Source: Bifidobacterium asteroides | GTDB lineage: Bacteria; Actinomycetota; Actinomycetes; Actinomycetales; Bifidobacteriaceae | DNA: 64,000 nucleotides | Direction: 5' to 3' | NCBI RefSeq assembly: GCF_003202695.1 | Contig: NZ_QGLL01000010.1 | Location: 17,269 to 81,268 of the forward strand | Part shown: in pieces, positions 9,701-18,199 of the stretch | How the letters are laid out: each line of letters opens with the position of its first letter | Position numbering within the stretch: the first letter of the stretch is position 1 | Translations under genes and position numbers: made by a program | The notes under the pieces: generated by a model | Databases searched by the model: none | Seen by the model: only the letters and a program-made list of their open reading frames with translations | Told to the model about the DNA's origin: nothing

Positions 9701-12601
9701 TGATCGATATTGTTGCTCGACCTGCTTCCACTGACCCGTTGCGTCCTGATACTCCAACCGGTACAGAGTGGGTTCCGCATATCCCTGAACGGTAAAGTTC
9801 GCCGCTGTCTTATAAAAATAGAGACGGATCTCATCAATAGTCAGCTGCTTTGCCAGACTCACTTCTAGAGAATCGACCGAGTTCGGCGAACCAGCAGTCC
9901 CCCAGAAGGGTTCATTGATGGTGCTACCATCCACGGCGGCACTCGCTGGCTGATTCGGAGCCTCAAAGCTGGCTTTGACCTGGGCCCCACGAGCCAGATC
10001 GGTACGGTCAATTGCTCTGGGATCAATGTTGCGGCCCGCCTTGGCGAAGATGTCAGTCACACGCGAATCAGCGGAATAGGTGACATTTTTGGCCTCTGCC
10101 AACGATTCGCGATCGAAAACGACCAGGGTTGCGGATGAATCTGCCTGATCACCCAACCGGGCCTTTCCTGTATGCGCATCATAAAGAACATGCGTCAATT
10201 TGTCCGAAGTCATGACTCTCCGCCCTGAAAGATAGAGGGAGAATCCTGCCGGCCCGTGATAATGACTGCCGTCCCGATCCCAAACGATTGTCATATCCTG
10301 CCCGTGGTAGCTCAGATTGTTGATCGTGAAATAGTTCCAACCTGGTATGGCTATAGGGTTCAGCTCGATTGTGGAATCCTGCCTAGGCACCAGACCTGCA
10401 ACATCCTCGATCAAAGTCCAGTTCGTGGTTCCAAGCTGGGTGTGATGAATCCACGACCTATAGTCGATTCGCCCGCCATGTTCAGCGGTCGCCGTGTTCC
10501 AGAATTCATTTTGATCAGGATACCGGTTATCGCCGCCTTGATAGTGTGCGAAAGCATTCCAATACAGCAGTTTTTTGAACATTTCCTTGCTGATGTACCC
10601 CTTGTCGGAAGCATGATACCGACGAATGCCTTGCGCATAAATACGGAACAGGGGCACAGAATTGATCACGGAGAAATTGTTGGAGTAAGTTTTCCCCGGG
10701 TTGGCTTCAGCTCTGGCCTTGACGTCCTCTTGATTAGCGGTATAGAAGGGGAAGACAGGGAACTCATCGGCATCGGCGAACAGCCTCAGGGCACGTTCAT
10801 AATCATCCTTGTAGTCGGCCTCCCCCTGAGCCGGCATCAGCCCAGCTGCGTATGGATAATAGTTGTTGTTCTCTTTCCACTTGGCGAATTGACCGTTGTG
10901 TTCCCCGATGAACTTGTGCTGAATGAGTTTGGTATCTGGATTCCAAAGCTGTTCAAGGATCTGCGAGCGGATCTCATCCGCGGTACGCGACATCGCCTCC
11001 GCGCCTTCACTGTTGCCCGCTGTGGCAAACGCCTCCGAAGCAGCCTTGGCGTTCGCCCAGACCCAAGCGCTTTCAGCCCTATCCATGGGTTCGCGTTCGT
11101 GCTCAAAGAAAGAGACAGCATCAGAATCATTGCCGGTCATGGAAGCCCAGTCCCAGTCGATAAGCTTGTTGCCGTTGCGATTGAAGGATGAATTCTTAGC
11201 CCCTATTAGAGCATTGACATCATTGCGCCCATAGGTCCCTATCGCTGAGGCAATATCGGCAGGGCCTCCATGCACCTTGAAGGATTCCCAGGCTGCATCG
11301 GTTATATATTGCGTGTAGCTGTTATTCCAGCTCGTTCCACCCGGGTTATCGACATATTGCCGGCTTTTGGATGTCTCGCCAGCCGCTACCCACGAGCCGT
11401 AAGCATATGTGGGATCACGAAGATACTTCAAATCATTGATGAACATGCACGTGGTCAGCACAATGGAATTGTTGTATCCGAGCACTCCTTCAATAGCTGC
11501 AGGGAACTGGTAGGTATTGCCCGGCATATTAGCATCAATGAAATTGAAACGGCTAAGCCACCACCGGTAGAAGACCGTCTTATCGATATTTGGTTCAGGC
11601 GTCTCAATATAGGGGATATTATCGGCCCACCATTTGTTATACGCGGTGACGTGAGCCTTATAGGCTTCTTCAGGCGATTCAGAACGGATGCGGCCATACT
11701 CTTGCTTGGAGGAAGGAAGCTCATCGGCAAGCAGCCCAAGCTGGAGTTTCCCGGTCTGCTCGCTGTTGGAGGAAAGGTGCAGATCAGCAGCAAGATGGCC
11801 ATTCTCAGGACGCATGCCACTGCCCGAAAAGCGTGGATAGACAGTGGTCAAATCGCGGTTTGTCTTAACCACTCCAGTCAGCTCATCCCCATCTTCAACA
11901 CTGGCAAGCGGCGATGTGGCGCGCAAAGTCACATCGTTCGCTCCGCCCTTGTTGATAATTCGGTATTGAGCGACAAGCACGTTTTCATTAGTGATGTACT
12001 TGACCAATTCCACGGATAGGGACGGATCATCCGTCTCAAAGCTGCCTCGCCAATAACTAGGGGTCTGCTTCCGCTTATCAGCAACCTCATGAACAGCCAG
12101 CTTTTGTTGTCCTTTATAAAAATCAACGGTAAAAGCGCCCTTGCTGCTGATCGTGTCCTTGTAGGCTATCTCGCCTCCAAACCCGAATACCGATGGTTCA
12201 TGAGTACGCATATAAGCAGCTCGGCCGCGAGAAAATAGATACTGATTGGTATCTGCACCCTCGTAGGCATAGGTTCCGGCATCGTTGGTCCCCTTGCCGG
12301 TCGGCTGGTCGCCTTTTCTGGTGAGAATCCGATCAATCCAAAAATCATGATTAGTGTCTGTCCCCGCCCCCTGGGAAAGATCCTTGTCAAAGACCTTCGC
12401 AAGATAGCCAGCAGAGGGATCATAGGCCTGTCCGCTGGCTGGAATCGGATTATCCACACCTTCGAAATGGGGGTACCCGATCTCTGCATTCGCGCTGGAA
12501 TACTCACTAGCAGACGCAGGCAGCACTCCGCCAGTGGCAAGCGTCGCCACTGCGGCAAAGGCGACCACCAGGGAGGCCAAGCCTTGAGATAATTTATACA
12601 T
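6800..12601 (-). CDS. Large cell-surface glycoside hydrolase with FIVAR repeats (GH121/GH63-like)
   Basis: A 1933-residue secreted, anchored enzyme. Residues 1-31 form a signal peptide ending ASA. The N-terminal ~870 residues look like a beta-sandwich plus (alpha/alpha)6-barrel glycosidase; conserved-looking acids fall in DWDWASMTGNDSDAVSF and GGRIDYRSWIHHTQLGTTNW. Then come a discoidin-like (F5/8C) module, an Ig/PKD-like module, a second discoidin-like module, two Big_4-type modules, a third discoidin-like module and four FIVAR repeats (about residues 1600-1880). The C-terminus is an LTSTG motif, a membrane helix and RRKRQR. Length and architecture recall the bifidobacterial beta-L-arabinobiosidase HypBA2 (GH121, about 1940 aa), but family and substrate are inference. 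The ATG at 12601 is chosen over 12697 because AAAGGAA lies just upstream and the signal peptide begins there. Confidence 0.8.
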   Translation of the reverse strand: MYKLSQGLASLVVAFAAVATLATGGVLPASASEYSSANAEIGYPHFEGVDNPIPASGQAYDPSAGYLAKVFDKDLSQGAGTDTNHDFWIDRILTRKGDQPTGKGTNDAGTYAYEGADTNQYLFSRGRAAYMRTHEPSVFGFGGEIAYKDTISSKGAFTVDFYKGQQKLAVHEVADKRKQTPSYWRGSFETDDPSLSVELVKYITNENVLVAQYRIINKGGANDVTLRATSPLASVEDGDELTGVVKTNRDLTTVYPRFSGSGMRPENGHLAADLHLSSNSEQTGKLQLGLLADELPSSKQEYGRIRSESPEEAYKAHVTAYNKWWADNIPYIETPEPNIDKTVFYRWWLSRFNFIDANMPGNTYQFPAAIEGVLGYNNSIVLTTCMFINDLKYLRDPTYAYGSWVAAGETSKSRQYVDNPGGTSWNNSYTQYITDAAWESFKVHGGPADIASAIGTYGRNDVNALIGAKNSSFNRNGNKLIDWDWASMTGNDSDAVSFFEHEREPMDRAESAWVWANAKAASEAFATAGNSEGAEAMSRTADEIRSQILEQLWNPDTKLIQHKFIGEHNGQFAKWKENNNYYPYAAGLMPAQGEADYKDDYERALRLFADADEFPVFPFYTANQEDVKARAEANPGKTYSNNFSVINSVPLFRIYAQGIRRYHASDKGYISKEMFKKLLYWNAFAHYQGGDNRYPDQNEFWNTATAEHGGRIDYRSWIHHTQLGTTNWTLIEDVAGLVPRQDSTIELNPIAIPGWNYFTINNLSYHGQDMTIVWDRDGSHYHGPAGFSLYLSGRRVMTSDKLTHVLYDAHTGKARLGDQADSSATLVVFDRESLAEAKNVTYSADSRVTDIFAKAGRNIDPRAIDRTDLARGAQVKASFEAPNQPASAAVDGSTINEPFWGTAGSPNSVDSLEVSLAKQLTIDEIRLYFYKTAANFTVQGYAEPTLYRLEYQDATGQWKQVEQQYRSPNVPEANYNLIRFPAIQARKLRVTFTHAPGARTGLKEIEAYHTGITAPTTENQPPSVQAYVSKIGSQGAQLSGVVKDDGMPFGRLTTNWAQVSGPGKATFADPSSPSTTVKFNLEGDYVLRLTASDGQKNGHADVRVHGIPSDGLFNTAPQAKATASYTNSYLPSGNVKVVNDGNTSNDGGTPNLSWNNWGDPHTGEEPWLQLQWPGHVPLSKASLYFWTDNGGVPMVRSWKLQYHDAASGNWKDVQLRPGSVYGVDKDGPNTVLFDQVDTDGIRAVFPKGAIVGVSEFETYAEDPLTVPDLDLPTEIGHVPQLPTNVEVAYGGGWRRNLTVLWPEVTKDMVSAEGEFKLTGTVIGASQKSTATVWVRSDLHSPFINGIESSEQTVYTGSDRTLLRLPSTVTGIYNNGVHKSGLPVTWDAQQVAAIDLQRPGDYSVEGAVPDVAAGTRAKLTVHVVDRYQKEVGWVEKSATSSVSAEASWSPAQGKLNDGILIDDTWPSEDDADVNAKVWGSWGAAVDGMYAEYEWPHKITIDSSRVQFWANFRTVNDSKGGLEIPRNWKIQYLDENGKFRDVENARYATVRNDPGHHATDHGGWSTAEFTPVYTDKLRLVLDPHQGTGTFGVAVAEWQVHAPDQAEKVDKTNLTNLVKEASALHEEDYTPGTWGDFSSALKGARTVLDEAKATQKDVDDAFNKLAAAQQALKKRADKEHLTEVINQAGSIKQSDYTEDTAAALRTALDKARGIQLDPEAEQAAVDAATASLQQAIKGLKSKASVRPATNKRTLQEAVNRADTLQEKAYTTQSWQAFSKALGRAKGVLADENATQDQVDRAVLDLVQAQASLQALNPDGHGSAKVDKSRLKAVLDQAGKLQPVAGSPELSERLARAVAGARKVMTDPAATQAQVDAAISELEGLLRQVADIQKQAEGKTGTLTSTGVAVLVLALSAAALLLMGALALLWIRRKRQR

Positions 12602-13165
12602 ACCATGTTCCTTTCGGGCGCATTTGCCGTCAAGCCATGTAGCAATCCACATCACTGTGAAAGAGCACAGCCCGTTGCCCAGCAATTTACCAAGCACAAA
12701 ACAGCAAATGGCATTGATCTTGAAGCATCGAATTCAGTGTAAATCAGAGAATGCGCTTTCGCAAATCTAATATAGGATTTATTAACTTTGTTTTCGCGTT
12801 TTCGCTTTTTTATTTTCCTCGTATTACTTCCCTGTCGCCACACATGGACCGTCAAACATGCTGGCACTCATTGCTCCGCCTGATAACTGGCATCACCGAC
12901 AGTGGCAGGCCCCAAGCGCTGAAACAATCAGGCCTTATTCGACCTCTCAAATGGTGGAGAGGGATAACCGAATCCCTGCGACAGCCTCGTTTGCAACTTT
13001 CCGCACAAACAATACGAGGCCGGGTTATCCCCTAACAATAGGCGCGCAGCGCTGCCGCACCCATGCTGACACCACGAGCATCCTGTACGGACCTGCCATT
13101 ACACAAGCCGCTGGCTACATATTTCAAGATTCATATAAGGTCAATCGAGACACAAGGACGAGCCA
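12602..13165. other. Gene-free region upstream of the glycosidase
   Basis: About 560 bp without a supportable gene between two minus-strand genes. The glycosidase promoter most likely lies here (see 12736-12764). The half nearer the regulator (12850-13165) shows nothing I can name. Confidence 0.5.
12736..12764 (-). promoter_or_regulatory. Possible promoter and palindrome for the glycosidase gene
   Basis: Reading the minus strand: TTGCGA (12764-12759), 17 bases, then TACACT (12741-12736), four of six matches to each consensus box. The -35 region overlaps the imperfect palindrome TGCGAAAGCGCA, which could be an operator for a carbohydrate-responsive repressor. It sits about 135 bp upstream of the start codon. 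No LacI-type gene is adjacent, so any regulator would act from elsewhere. Confidence 0.35.
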
Positions 13166-13858
13166 TTACACCATCCGAAGGTATCTATAGGCCGTGGACT
13201 CCGAGATGGACAGCAGCCTGGCAACCTTCGCCACCGAACCCTTGATGTTGAAACAACCCTGGTCATTCAACCGCCGTATCGCATCAAGTCGCTGTTCAGG
13301 ACTCAATTGATCAATCCTCGCCCCTGCCTCGACGCAGGTTTGATCGATTACCTGTTCTATGACATCGTCCGCTGAAGCTACCAGGTTCTCTTCCTGCTGC
13401 TCGGTGTCATTATGGTCAGACACTGGGAAGTACATATCCTTCAACTGTTCGACCATATGCTCGATAGCCAGCAATGGCGTTTGATCGCTGTTAATACACA
13501 GTGCTCCGACAATCTTTCCTCGATGTCTTATCAGGTACGTGGAGGAGACAAGCAGGTTCTTGTTGGTGGAAGACCTTCCCCGGTATCCAACCACGTAATC
13601 ACTGCCATCAGGTGTCCCATCGCGCACGAGATGAAGCAAAAAATCGGTCGCCGGAGAACCGACTTCCCGAGAAGACACCTGACCATTAGCTATAGCAATG
13701 ATCGAGTTCTTCGTATTGGCAACATCATGCAACACCACTTCGGTTCTCGGCCCTAAAACCTCACCAAGGAAATTGACCAAAGGAATATACTGCTTCAGAT
13801 ATTGAGCATCATCTGCCGAATCAGACTCCTGATCGACTGTCCTGGCATTATGCACCAT
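13166..13858 (-). CDS. YheO/DauR-type transcriptional regulator
   Basis: A 230-residue regulator with an N-terminal YheO-like PAS domain (about residues 20-135, with VNFLGEVLGPRTEVVLHDV and VGALCINSD) and a C-terminal DauR-type helix-turn-helix (about 185-230, GSVAKVARLLSISESTAYRY). Family members control D-amino-acid catabolism genes in other bacteria. Its position just downstream of, and co-directional with, the D-serine dehydratase and permease suggests that it regulates them, perhaps sensing D-serine or a related compound. Length is normal for the family. The role in D-serine control is inferred from context. Confidence 0.85.
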   Translation of the reverse strand: MVHNARTVDQESDSADDAQYLKQYIPLVNFLGEVLGPRTEVVLHDVANTKNSIIAIANGQVSSREVGSPATDFLLHLVRDGTPDGSDYVVGYRGRSSTNKNLLVSSTYLIRHRGKIVGALCINSDQTPLLAIEHMVEQLKDMYFPVSDHNDTEQQEENLVASADDVIEQVIDQTCVEAGARIDQLSPEQRLDAIRRLNDQGCFNIKGSVAKVARLLSISESTAYRYLRMV

Positions 13859-13969
13859 ACGCGTTCACCCCATCGCATCTGTATACAACCGTATTTCACG
13901 CATGTCTGCCCAGGTCAGAGGGTGGCCTCCCAAAACGCTGGCACACTCCGACCTGTTACGGCAGTAGTT

Positions 13970-15319
13970 CTAAAGTAGACTCTCTCCTTTGGCGATATAG
14001 GCGGACATCTCATCCCGGGGCACCATAGACCCGCCAGTGCACCACGCTATATGCGTCGCCCTGGCCATAGAAGCATCATCCAACCCGATCTTTCTGATGT
14101 ACTCCCCGCCGCTCAGGACTCGCCATGGTCCCACAAATCCGGCAGCAGCCGAAGGCTCGATATTTATGCCTGATGCATCATGAAGACTGGCCTCAATACG
14201 GAAGAGCTCATCATCATCTATGGTGAGGAAACCGTCCACTAGACCTTGCATGGCCTTGCCCACGAATCGAGACGGGCGTCCACAGGCCAGACCATCAGCT
14301 GCAGTCACATTATCGATTCCAAAGTCCTGAACGCTTACCTTATCGTGCAGACCAGTGTATGTGCCCAAGAACATGGATGGGCAATGGGTCGGCTCAGCAA
14401 AGATGCAGTGCACAGCATCACCGAAGACCGTCTTGAGCCCAAAAGCCACACCGCCAGGAGAGCCACCAACCCCACAGGGCAGGTAGACAAAGAGAGGATT
14501 ATCCTGGTCCACTCGAACATCATAGGTGCGCAACTGGCCCGCCAGACGCCTTCCGGCTACGGCATAGCCCAGAAAGAGGGTGGTGGAATTTTCGTCATCG
14601 ATGAAGTAAGCCATGGGATCGGACTGGGCCTCTTTCCTGCCAGATGCAACTGCGACCGAATAGTCCGATTGATACTCATAGACATGAACGCCATTGGCGC
14701 GAAGCTTGTCCTTTTTCCATTGTCGTGCATCCGCCGACATATGCACACTGGCATCAAAGCCCAGAGCTGCACTCATGATGCCGATGGACAGCCCCAAGTT
14801 GCCGGTCGAACCGACTGCGATCTTATACTGGCTGAAGAATTTCTTCATAGCGGGCGTCGCCAGCTTGCGATAATCATCATCGACAGTCAACAGTCCGGCA
14901 TCAATGGCCAGGTCCTCAGCATGCTTAAGCACCTCGTAGATGCCGCCTCGCGCCTTAATGGATCCGCTGATAGGCAATTCACTGTCCAACTTAGCCCACA
15001 ACTGTCCCGGCAACTGTTGACCATATCGATTGCCCAGCGCTGCAGCCAAGCCCGGAACCGCGACAAGCGGCGATTCTATGATCCCCATGGAACTCGCTGT
15101 GGCCGGGAACAGCGCCATAATTAGCGGTGCAAACCTCTTCAATCGATCTGCAGCGTCGTCAACATCCGTGACCGTCAGGCCCACGCGCTCAATTCCATCC
15201 TTTGCAGGCAAAACCTGATCATTGAACCAGGTCGTTTCTTGCTCCTGCATCAGTTCCTTCAAGAGCGGCAGGTCACTGGTCCATTGCGCAGCCGTTTTTC
15301 CGTGTATCAATTCATTCAT
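13970..15319 (-). CDS. dsdA: D-serine ammonia-lyase (D-serine dehydratase)
   Basis: A 449-residue PLP enzyme converting D-serine to pyruvate and ammonia in the cytoplasm. The motif [13 protein letters not shown] contains the PLP Schiff-base lysine (K122), and [11 protein letters not shown] is the phosphate-binding glycine loop; [14 protein letters not shown] and WCTGGSMVP near the C-terminus are also typical of DsdA. E. coli DsdA is 442 aa. The reading frame is open to 15346, but ATG 15319 follows AAAAGGAGTCG at proper spacing. The permease gene ends 54 bp upstream on the same strand, so the two form an uptake-plus-degradation unit. Likely functions are detoxification and carbon/nitrogen use of D-serine. 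Confidence 0.93.
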   Translation of the reverse strand: MNELIHGKTAAQWTSDLPLLKELMQEQETTWFNDQVLPAKDGIERVGLTVTDVDDAADRLKRFAPLIMALFPATASSMGIIESPLVAVPGLAAALGNRYGQQLPGQLWAKLDSELPISGSIKARGGIYEVLKHAEDLAIDAGLLTVDDDYRKLATPAMKKFFSQYKIAVGSTGNLGLSIGIMSAALGFDASVHMSADARQWKKDKLRANGVHVYEYQSDYSVAVASGRKEAQSDPMAYFIDDENSTTLFLGYAVAGRRLAGQLRTYDVRVDQDNPLFVYLPCGVGGSPGGVAFGLKTVFGDAVHCIFAEPTHCPSMFLGTYTGLHDKVSVQDFGIDNVTAADGLACGRPSRFVGKAMQGLVDGFLTIDDDELFRIEASLHDASGINIEPSAAAGFVGPWRVLSGGEYIRKIGLDDASMARATHIAWCTGGSMVPRDEMSAYIAKGESLL

Positions 15320-15373
15320 GATTCGACTCCTTTTTATTCTCGCCAAGCCGTTGTCGTTTCTCGGCCAATCAAG

Positions 15374-16720
15374 TTAAACGACCAGACTCAGCAGCAAAGT
15401 AACTCCTAGAGCTATAACGGATGTGATCGATGTGCCGACTGTCAGTGTCTTGTAAGCCTGTGGAACACTTATATGCAAATATTCCTTGACCATCCAGAAC
15501 AGAGAATCGGTCACATGCGTCAGCCCAATGGCGCCGGCTCCAATAGCCAGAGCCAGAATCGCAGGCGAAAGGCCGGGATTGGCCGCCAGCATGGGCAGCA
15601 CGATGCCAGCAGCGCTGATCATGGCCACGGTGGCAGAACCGACAGCAAAATGCAGTATCAAAGCTATGAGCCAGGCCAGAATGATAGGACTGACCGGCAA
15701 ATGGGAGAAGGCCTTGGCCAGACCAGGCGCAACTCCCGAAGCCGTCAGCACCGCATTGAAAGCTCCTCCGGCACCGATGATCAGCAGAATTCCACCGATC
15801 GGGCCAAAGGAACCGTCAGTTATTTCTTGCAACTGCTTCAACCCGAACCCCTTGTTTAGCCCGAGGGACCAATAAGCAAACAGGAGAGCAATGGTCAAGG
15901 CCGAGATCGGATTTCCGATGACATTGATCCACTTCATCGCCAGAATGTCACTCGGCAGCATCCGTGCGGATATGGTTCTGGTCACCATGATCAACAGAGG
16001 CAGAAGAATAGTAAGCAAGGTGATGCCAAAACCAGGAAGCTTCTTCTCGCTCTCTTCATCAAAAGAACCCATACCGCCTTCTTCGTCCTTTATCAGAGCA
16101 GGGTCATGTGCCGGTATGGCAAAATGCGCAAACAAGACTCCGCCGACTAGAACGGAAGGGACCGCAACGCACAAACCCAGTAAAATCACTGTCCCAATAT
16201 CGGCATGCAAGGTCCCTGCGATTGCCGTAGCAGCCGGATGAGGCGGAAGAATGCAGTGCACCACCATCAAAGAAGTAGCCAAGGGAATGCCGATTTTGAG
16301 CCGTGATATGCCCGCCTCTTTAGCTACCACAAAGACCAAGGGCACCAGAAGAACAAAACCGACCTCAACAAAAACCGGTATCCCGCAAATTAAGCCAAGC
16401 AAGGCCATGATGATTGTTGCGTGCTGTTTGCCGAACACACGCAGCATGGTCTGGGCCAACCGTTGGGCCCCGCCCGAGACCTCCAGCAATTTGCCCAGAA
16501 CAGCCCCGAATCCAATGATCAGTGTAAGAAATCCGAGGGTATCCCCAACACCCTTTTCTATAGTATCGATGATTTTATCCAGAGGCACCCGGGTAACAAA
16601 CGCCACAAAGAAGGCCGCAATCAACAGAGCGAGCGATGGATGCATCCGGACCTTGACGATCAGCAGCACAATTAGAGCTATGGCAATCAATAAGACCACC
16701 AAAAGCGGACCAGTATCCAT
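15374..16720 (-). CDS. GntP-family permease, probable D-serine transporter (DsdX-like)
   Basis: A 448-residue inner-membrane permease of the gluconate:H+ symporter family, with about 12-14 hydrophobic helices. Family features include IIGFGAVLGKLLEVSGGAQRLA, VHCILPPHPAATAIAGTL and HVTDSLFWMVKEYL. The GntP family includes the E. coli D-serine permease DsdX, and here the gene lies directly upstream of dsdA in the same direction, so D-serine is the most economical substrate; gluconate or another hydroxy-acid cannot be excluded. Start ATG 16720 has AAAGGAG upstream, and a strong promoter lies 38 bp further upstream. Confidence 0.87.
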   Translation of the reverse strand: MDTGPLLVVLLIAIALIVLLIVKVRMHPSLALLIAAFFVAFVTRVPLDKIIDTIEKGVGDTLGFLTLIIGFGAVLGKLLEVSGGAQRLAQTMLRVFGKQHATIIMALLGLICGIPVFVEVGFVLLVPLVFVVAKEAGISRLKIGIPLATSLMVVHCILPPHPAATAIAGTLHADIGTVILLGLCVAVPSVLVGGVLFAHFAIPAHDPALIKDEEGGMGSFDEESEKKLPGFGITLLTILLPLLIMVTRTISARMLPSDILAMKWINVIGNPISALTIALLFAYWSLGLNKGFGLKQLQEITDGSFGPIGGILLIIGAGGAFNAVLTASGVAPGLAKAFSHLPVSPIILAWLIALILHFAVGSATVAMISAAGIVLPMLAANPGLSPAILALAIGAGAIGLTHVTDSLFWMVKEYLHISVPQAYKTLTVGTSITSVIALGVTLLLSLVV

Positions 16721-16757
16721 GACAACTCCTTTGTTTTCAGAACACTAAGTAAAGAAA

Positions 16758-16786
16758 ATTTTACCGTTGTAACTATTTATTGTCAA
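16758..16786 (-). promoter_or_regulatory. Sigma-70-type promoter of the dsdX-like/dsdA operon
   Basis: On the minus strand a perfect TTGACA (16786-16781), a 17-base spacer and TAAAAT (16763-16758). It sits 38 bases upstream of the permease start codon. This is the best match to a vegetative promoter that I found in the accessory part of the window. Confidence 0.7.
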
Positions 16787-16828
16787 ACATAGCAGCAAAT
16801 CGCTCTTGAAATATATCGGCATCAGGTC

Positions 16829-16857
16829 AAAAAAATCGCCGCCACATGGACGGCGAT
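16829..16857 (-). terminator. Rho-independent terminator of ilvC
   Basis: On the minus strand, ATCGCCG, a 9-base loop and CGGCGAT followed by a T-tract, located about 29 bases after the ilvC stop codon. It separates ilvC from the dsdX-like promoter. Confidence 0.8.
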
Positions 16858-16885
16858 TCGCAAGAGGCCATAGGCCTCCTAGAGG

Positions 16886-17935
16886 TCACTGCACCTGGGA
16901 GCGGGCGATCTTGCCAGTGAAGGACTGGGCCTCATCGGCATCCTTGACGTCCTTGTTCCAGGAGAACATGGCGCGCAGCTTGGGGCCGACCTCCTCGATC
17001 TTCTCGTGGGAGTACTTCTCCTGGAGTTCCTTGAACTTAGGGGCGCCGGCATCCTGGTCGTCGATGAACTCCTTGGCGAAGGAGCCGTCCTGAATGCGCT
17101 GCAGCTGGTGGCGCATCCTGTCCTTGGTGGACTCGTCAACCACGGTGGAGGTGAAATCACCGTACTGAGCGGTGTCGGAGCAGGACCAGCGAGCCTTGTT
17201 CAGGCCGCCTTCGTTCATCAGATCAACCAGCATCTTGAGTTCGTGGCAGACCTCGAAGTAGGCGATCTCCGGCTGGTAGCCAGCCTCCGTCAGCACCTCG
17301 AAGCCGGCCTCGACCAGATGGTTGACGCCGCCCATAAGCACATCCTGCTCACCAAAGAGGTCGGTCTCGGTCTCTTCCTTGAAGGTGGTCTTGATGGCGC
17401 CGGCGCGCAGAGCGCCCAGAGCCTTGGCGTAGGCCAGGGTGATGTCCCAGGCATCGCCGCGCGGATCCTGCTCCACGGCCACCACCACGGGCACGCCACG
17501 GCCAGCGACATACTCACGACGGACGATATGGCCCGGGCCCTTGGGGGCCACCATGAAGACAGGATGGTCGGCGCTGGGCTTGATGTAGCCGTAATGGATG
17601 TTGAACCCGTGGGCGAAGGCGACCGCCGCACCCTCCTTGATGTTGGGCTCGATGTCGTCCCGCCAGATGTTGCGCTGGTACTGGTCGGGGGCCAGAATCA
17701 TGACGATGTCGGCCTCTTTGGTGGCTTCGGGCACGGTCTTGACCTCCAGGCCCTGCTCCTTGGCGAAGGGCACCGACTTGGAATTGGCACGCAGGCCAAC
17801 CACCACATCCACACCGGAATCACGCAGGTTCAGCGCATGAGCATGTCCCTGGGAACCGTAGCCGATGATGGCCACTTTCTTGCCTTGCAGAACCGAGAGG
17901 TCCCCATCCTTCTCATACCAGATCTGTGCTGCCAT
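16886..17935 (-). CDS. ilvC: Ketol-acid reductoisomerase
   Basis: A 349-residue class I enzyme that isomerises and reduces 2-acetolactate (or 2-aceto-2-hydroxybutyrate) with NADPH and Mg2+, the second step of valine, leucine and isoleucine synthesis. N-terminal Rossmann motif [20 protein letters not shown] (near residue 25), [13 protein letters not shown] with the catalytic-region histidine, and metal-binding acids in [10 protein letters not shown] and [15 protein letters not shown]. Start ATG has AAAGGAGTG upstream. It stands alone here, without ilvB/ilvN neighbours, and ends with a clear terminator. The 5' leader contains palindromes. Confidence 0.97.
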   Translation of the reverse strand: MAAQIWYEKDGDLSVLQGKKVAIIGYGSQGHAHALNLRDSGVDVVVGLRANSKSVPFAKEQGLEVKTVPEATKEADIVMILAPDQYQRNIWRDDIEPNIKEGAAVAFAHGFNIHYGYIKPSADHPVFMVAPKGPGHIVRREYVAGRGVPVVVAVEQDPRGDAWDITLAYAKALGALRAGAIKTTFKEETETDLFGEQDVLMGGVNHLVEAGFEVLTEAGYQPEIAYFEVCHELKMLVDLMNEGGLNKARWSCSDTAQYGDFTSTVVDESTKDRMRHQLQRIQDGSFAKEFIDDQDAGAPKFKELQEKYSHEKIEEVGPKLRAMFSWNKDVKDADEAQSFTGKIARSQVQ

Positions 17936-17955
17936 TATCTACACTCCTTTATGTG

Positions 17956-18094
17956 CGGTCCAACCGGACCGGCTCTTCCAGGCCGGGGAACGCAAAATAC
18001 TGTGAATTCCTGTCGTTGTTCCAGGCGGACGATGCTCTTTCGACCGAGGCGACGGATTTTGTCCTTGACCCCGATCCGTACCCTTTGGGTACGG
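17956..18094 (-). promoter_or_regulatory. Palindrome-rich leader upstream of ilvC
   Basis: Two perfect inverted repeats lie in the 264-bp space upstream of ilvC: CGGTCC-4-GGACCG (17956-17971, next to the ribosome site) and CCGTACCC-3-GGGTACGG (18076-18094). The first could mask the ribosome-binding region; the second could be an operator or an RNA hairpin. No leader peptide rich in branched-chain codons was identified. Confidence 0.35.
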
Positions 18095-18199
18095 TATGCC
18101 TCCAACCATACTCGTGATATGGCCAGATGGACTGTCCGCAATTCGTTGTTCGGACACCAGCGCGATTGGAGGAACCGGCCGGCGGGATGCATCCAGGGC

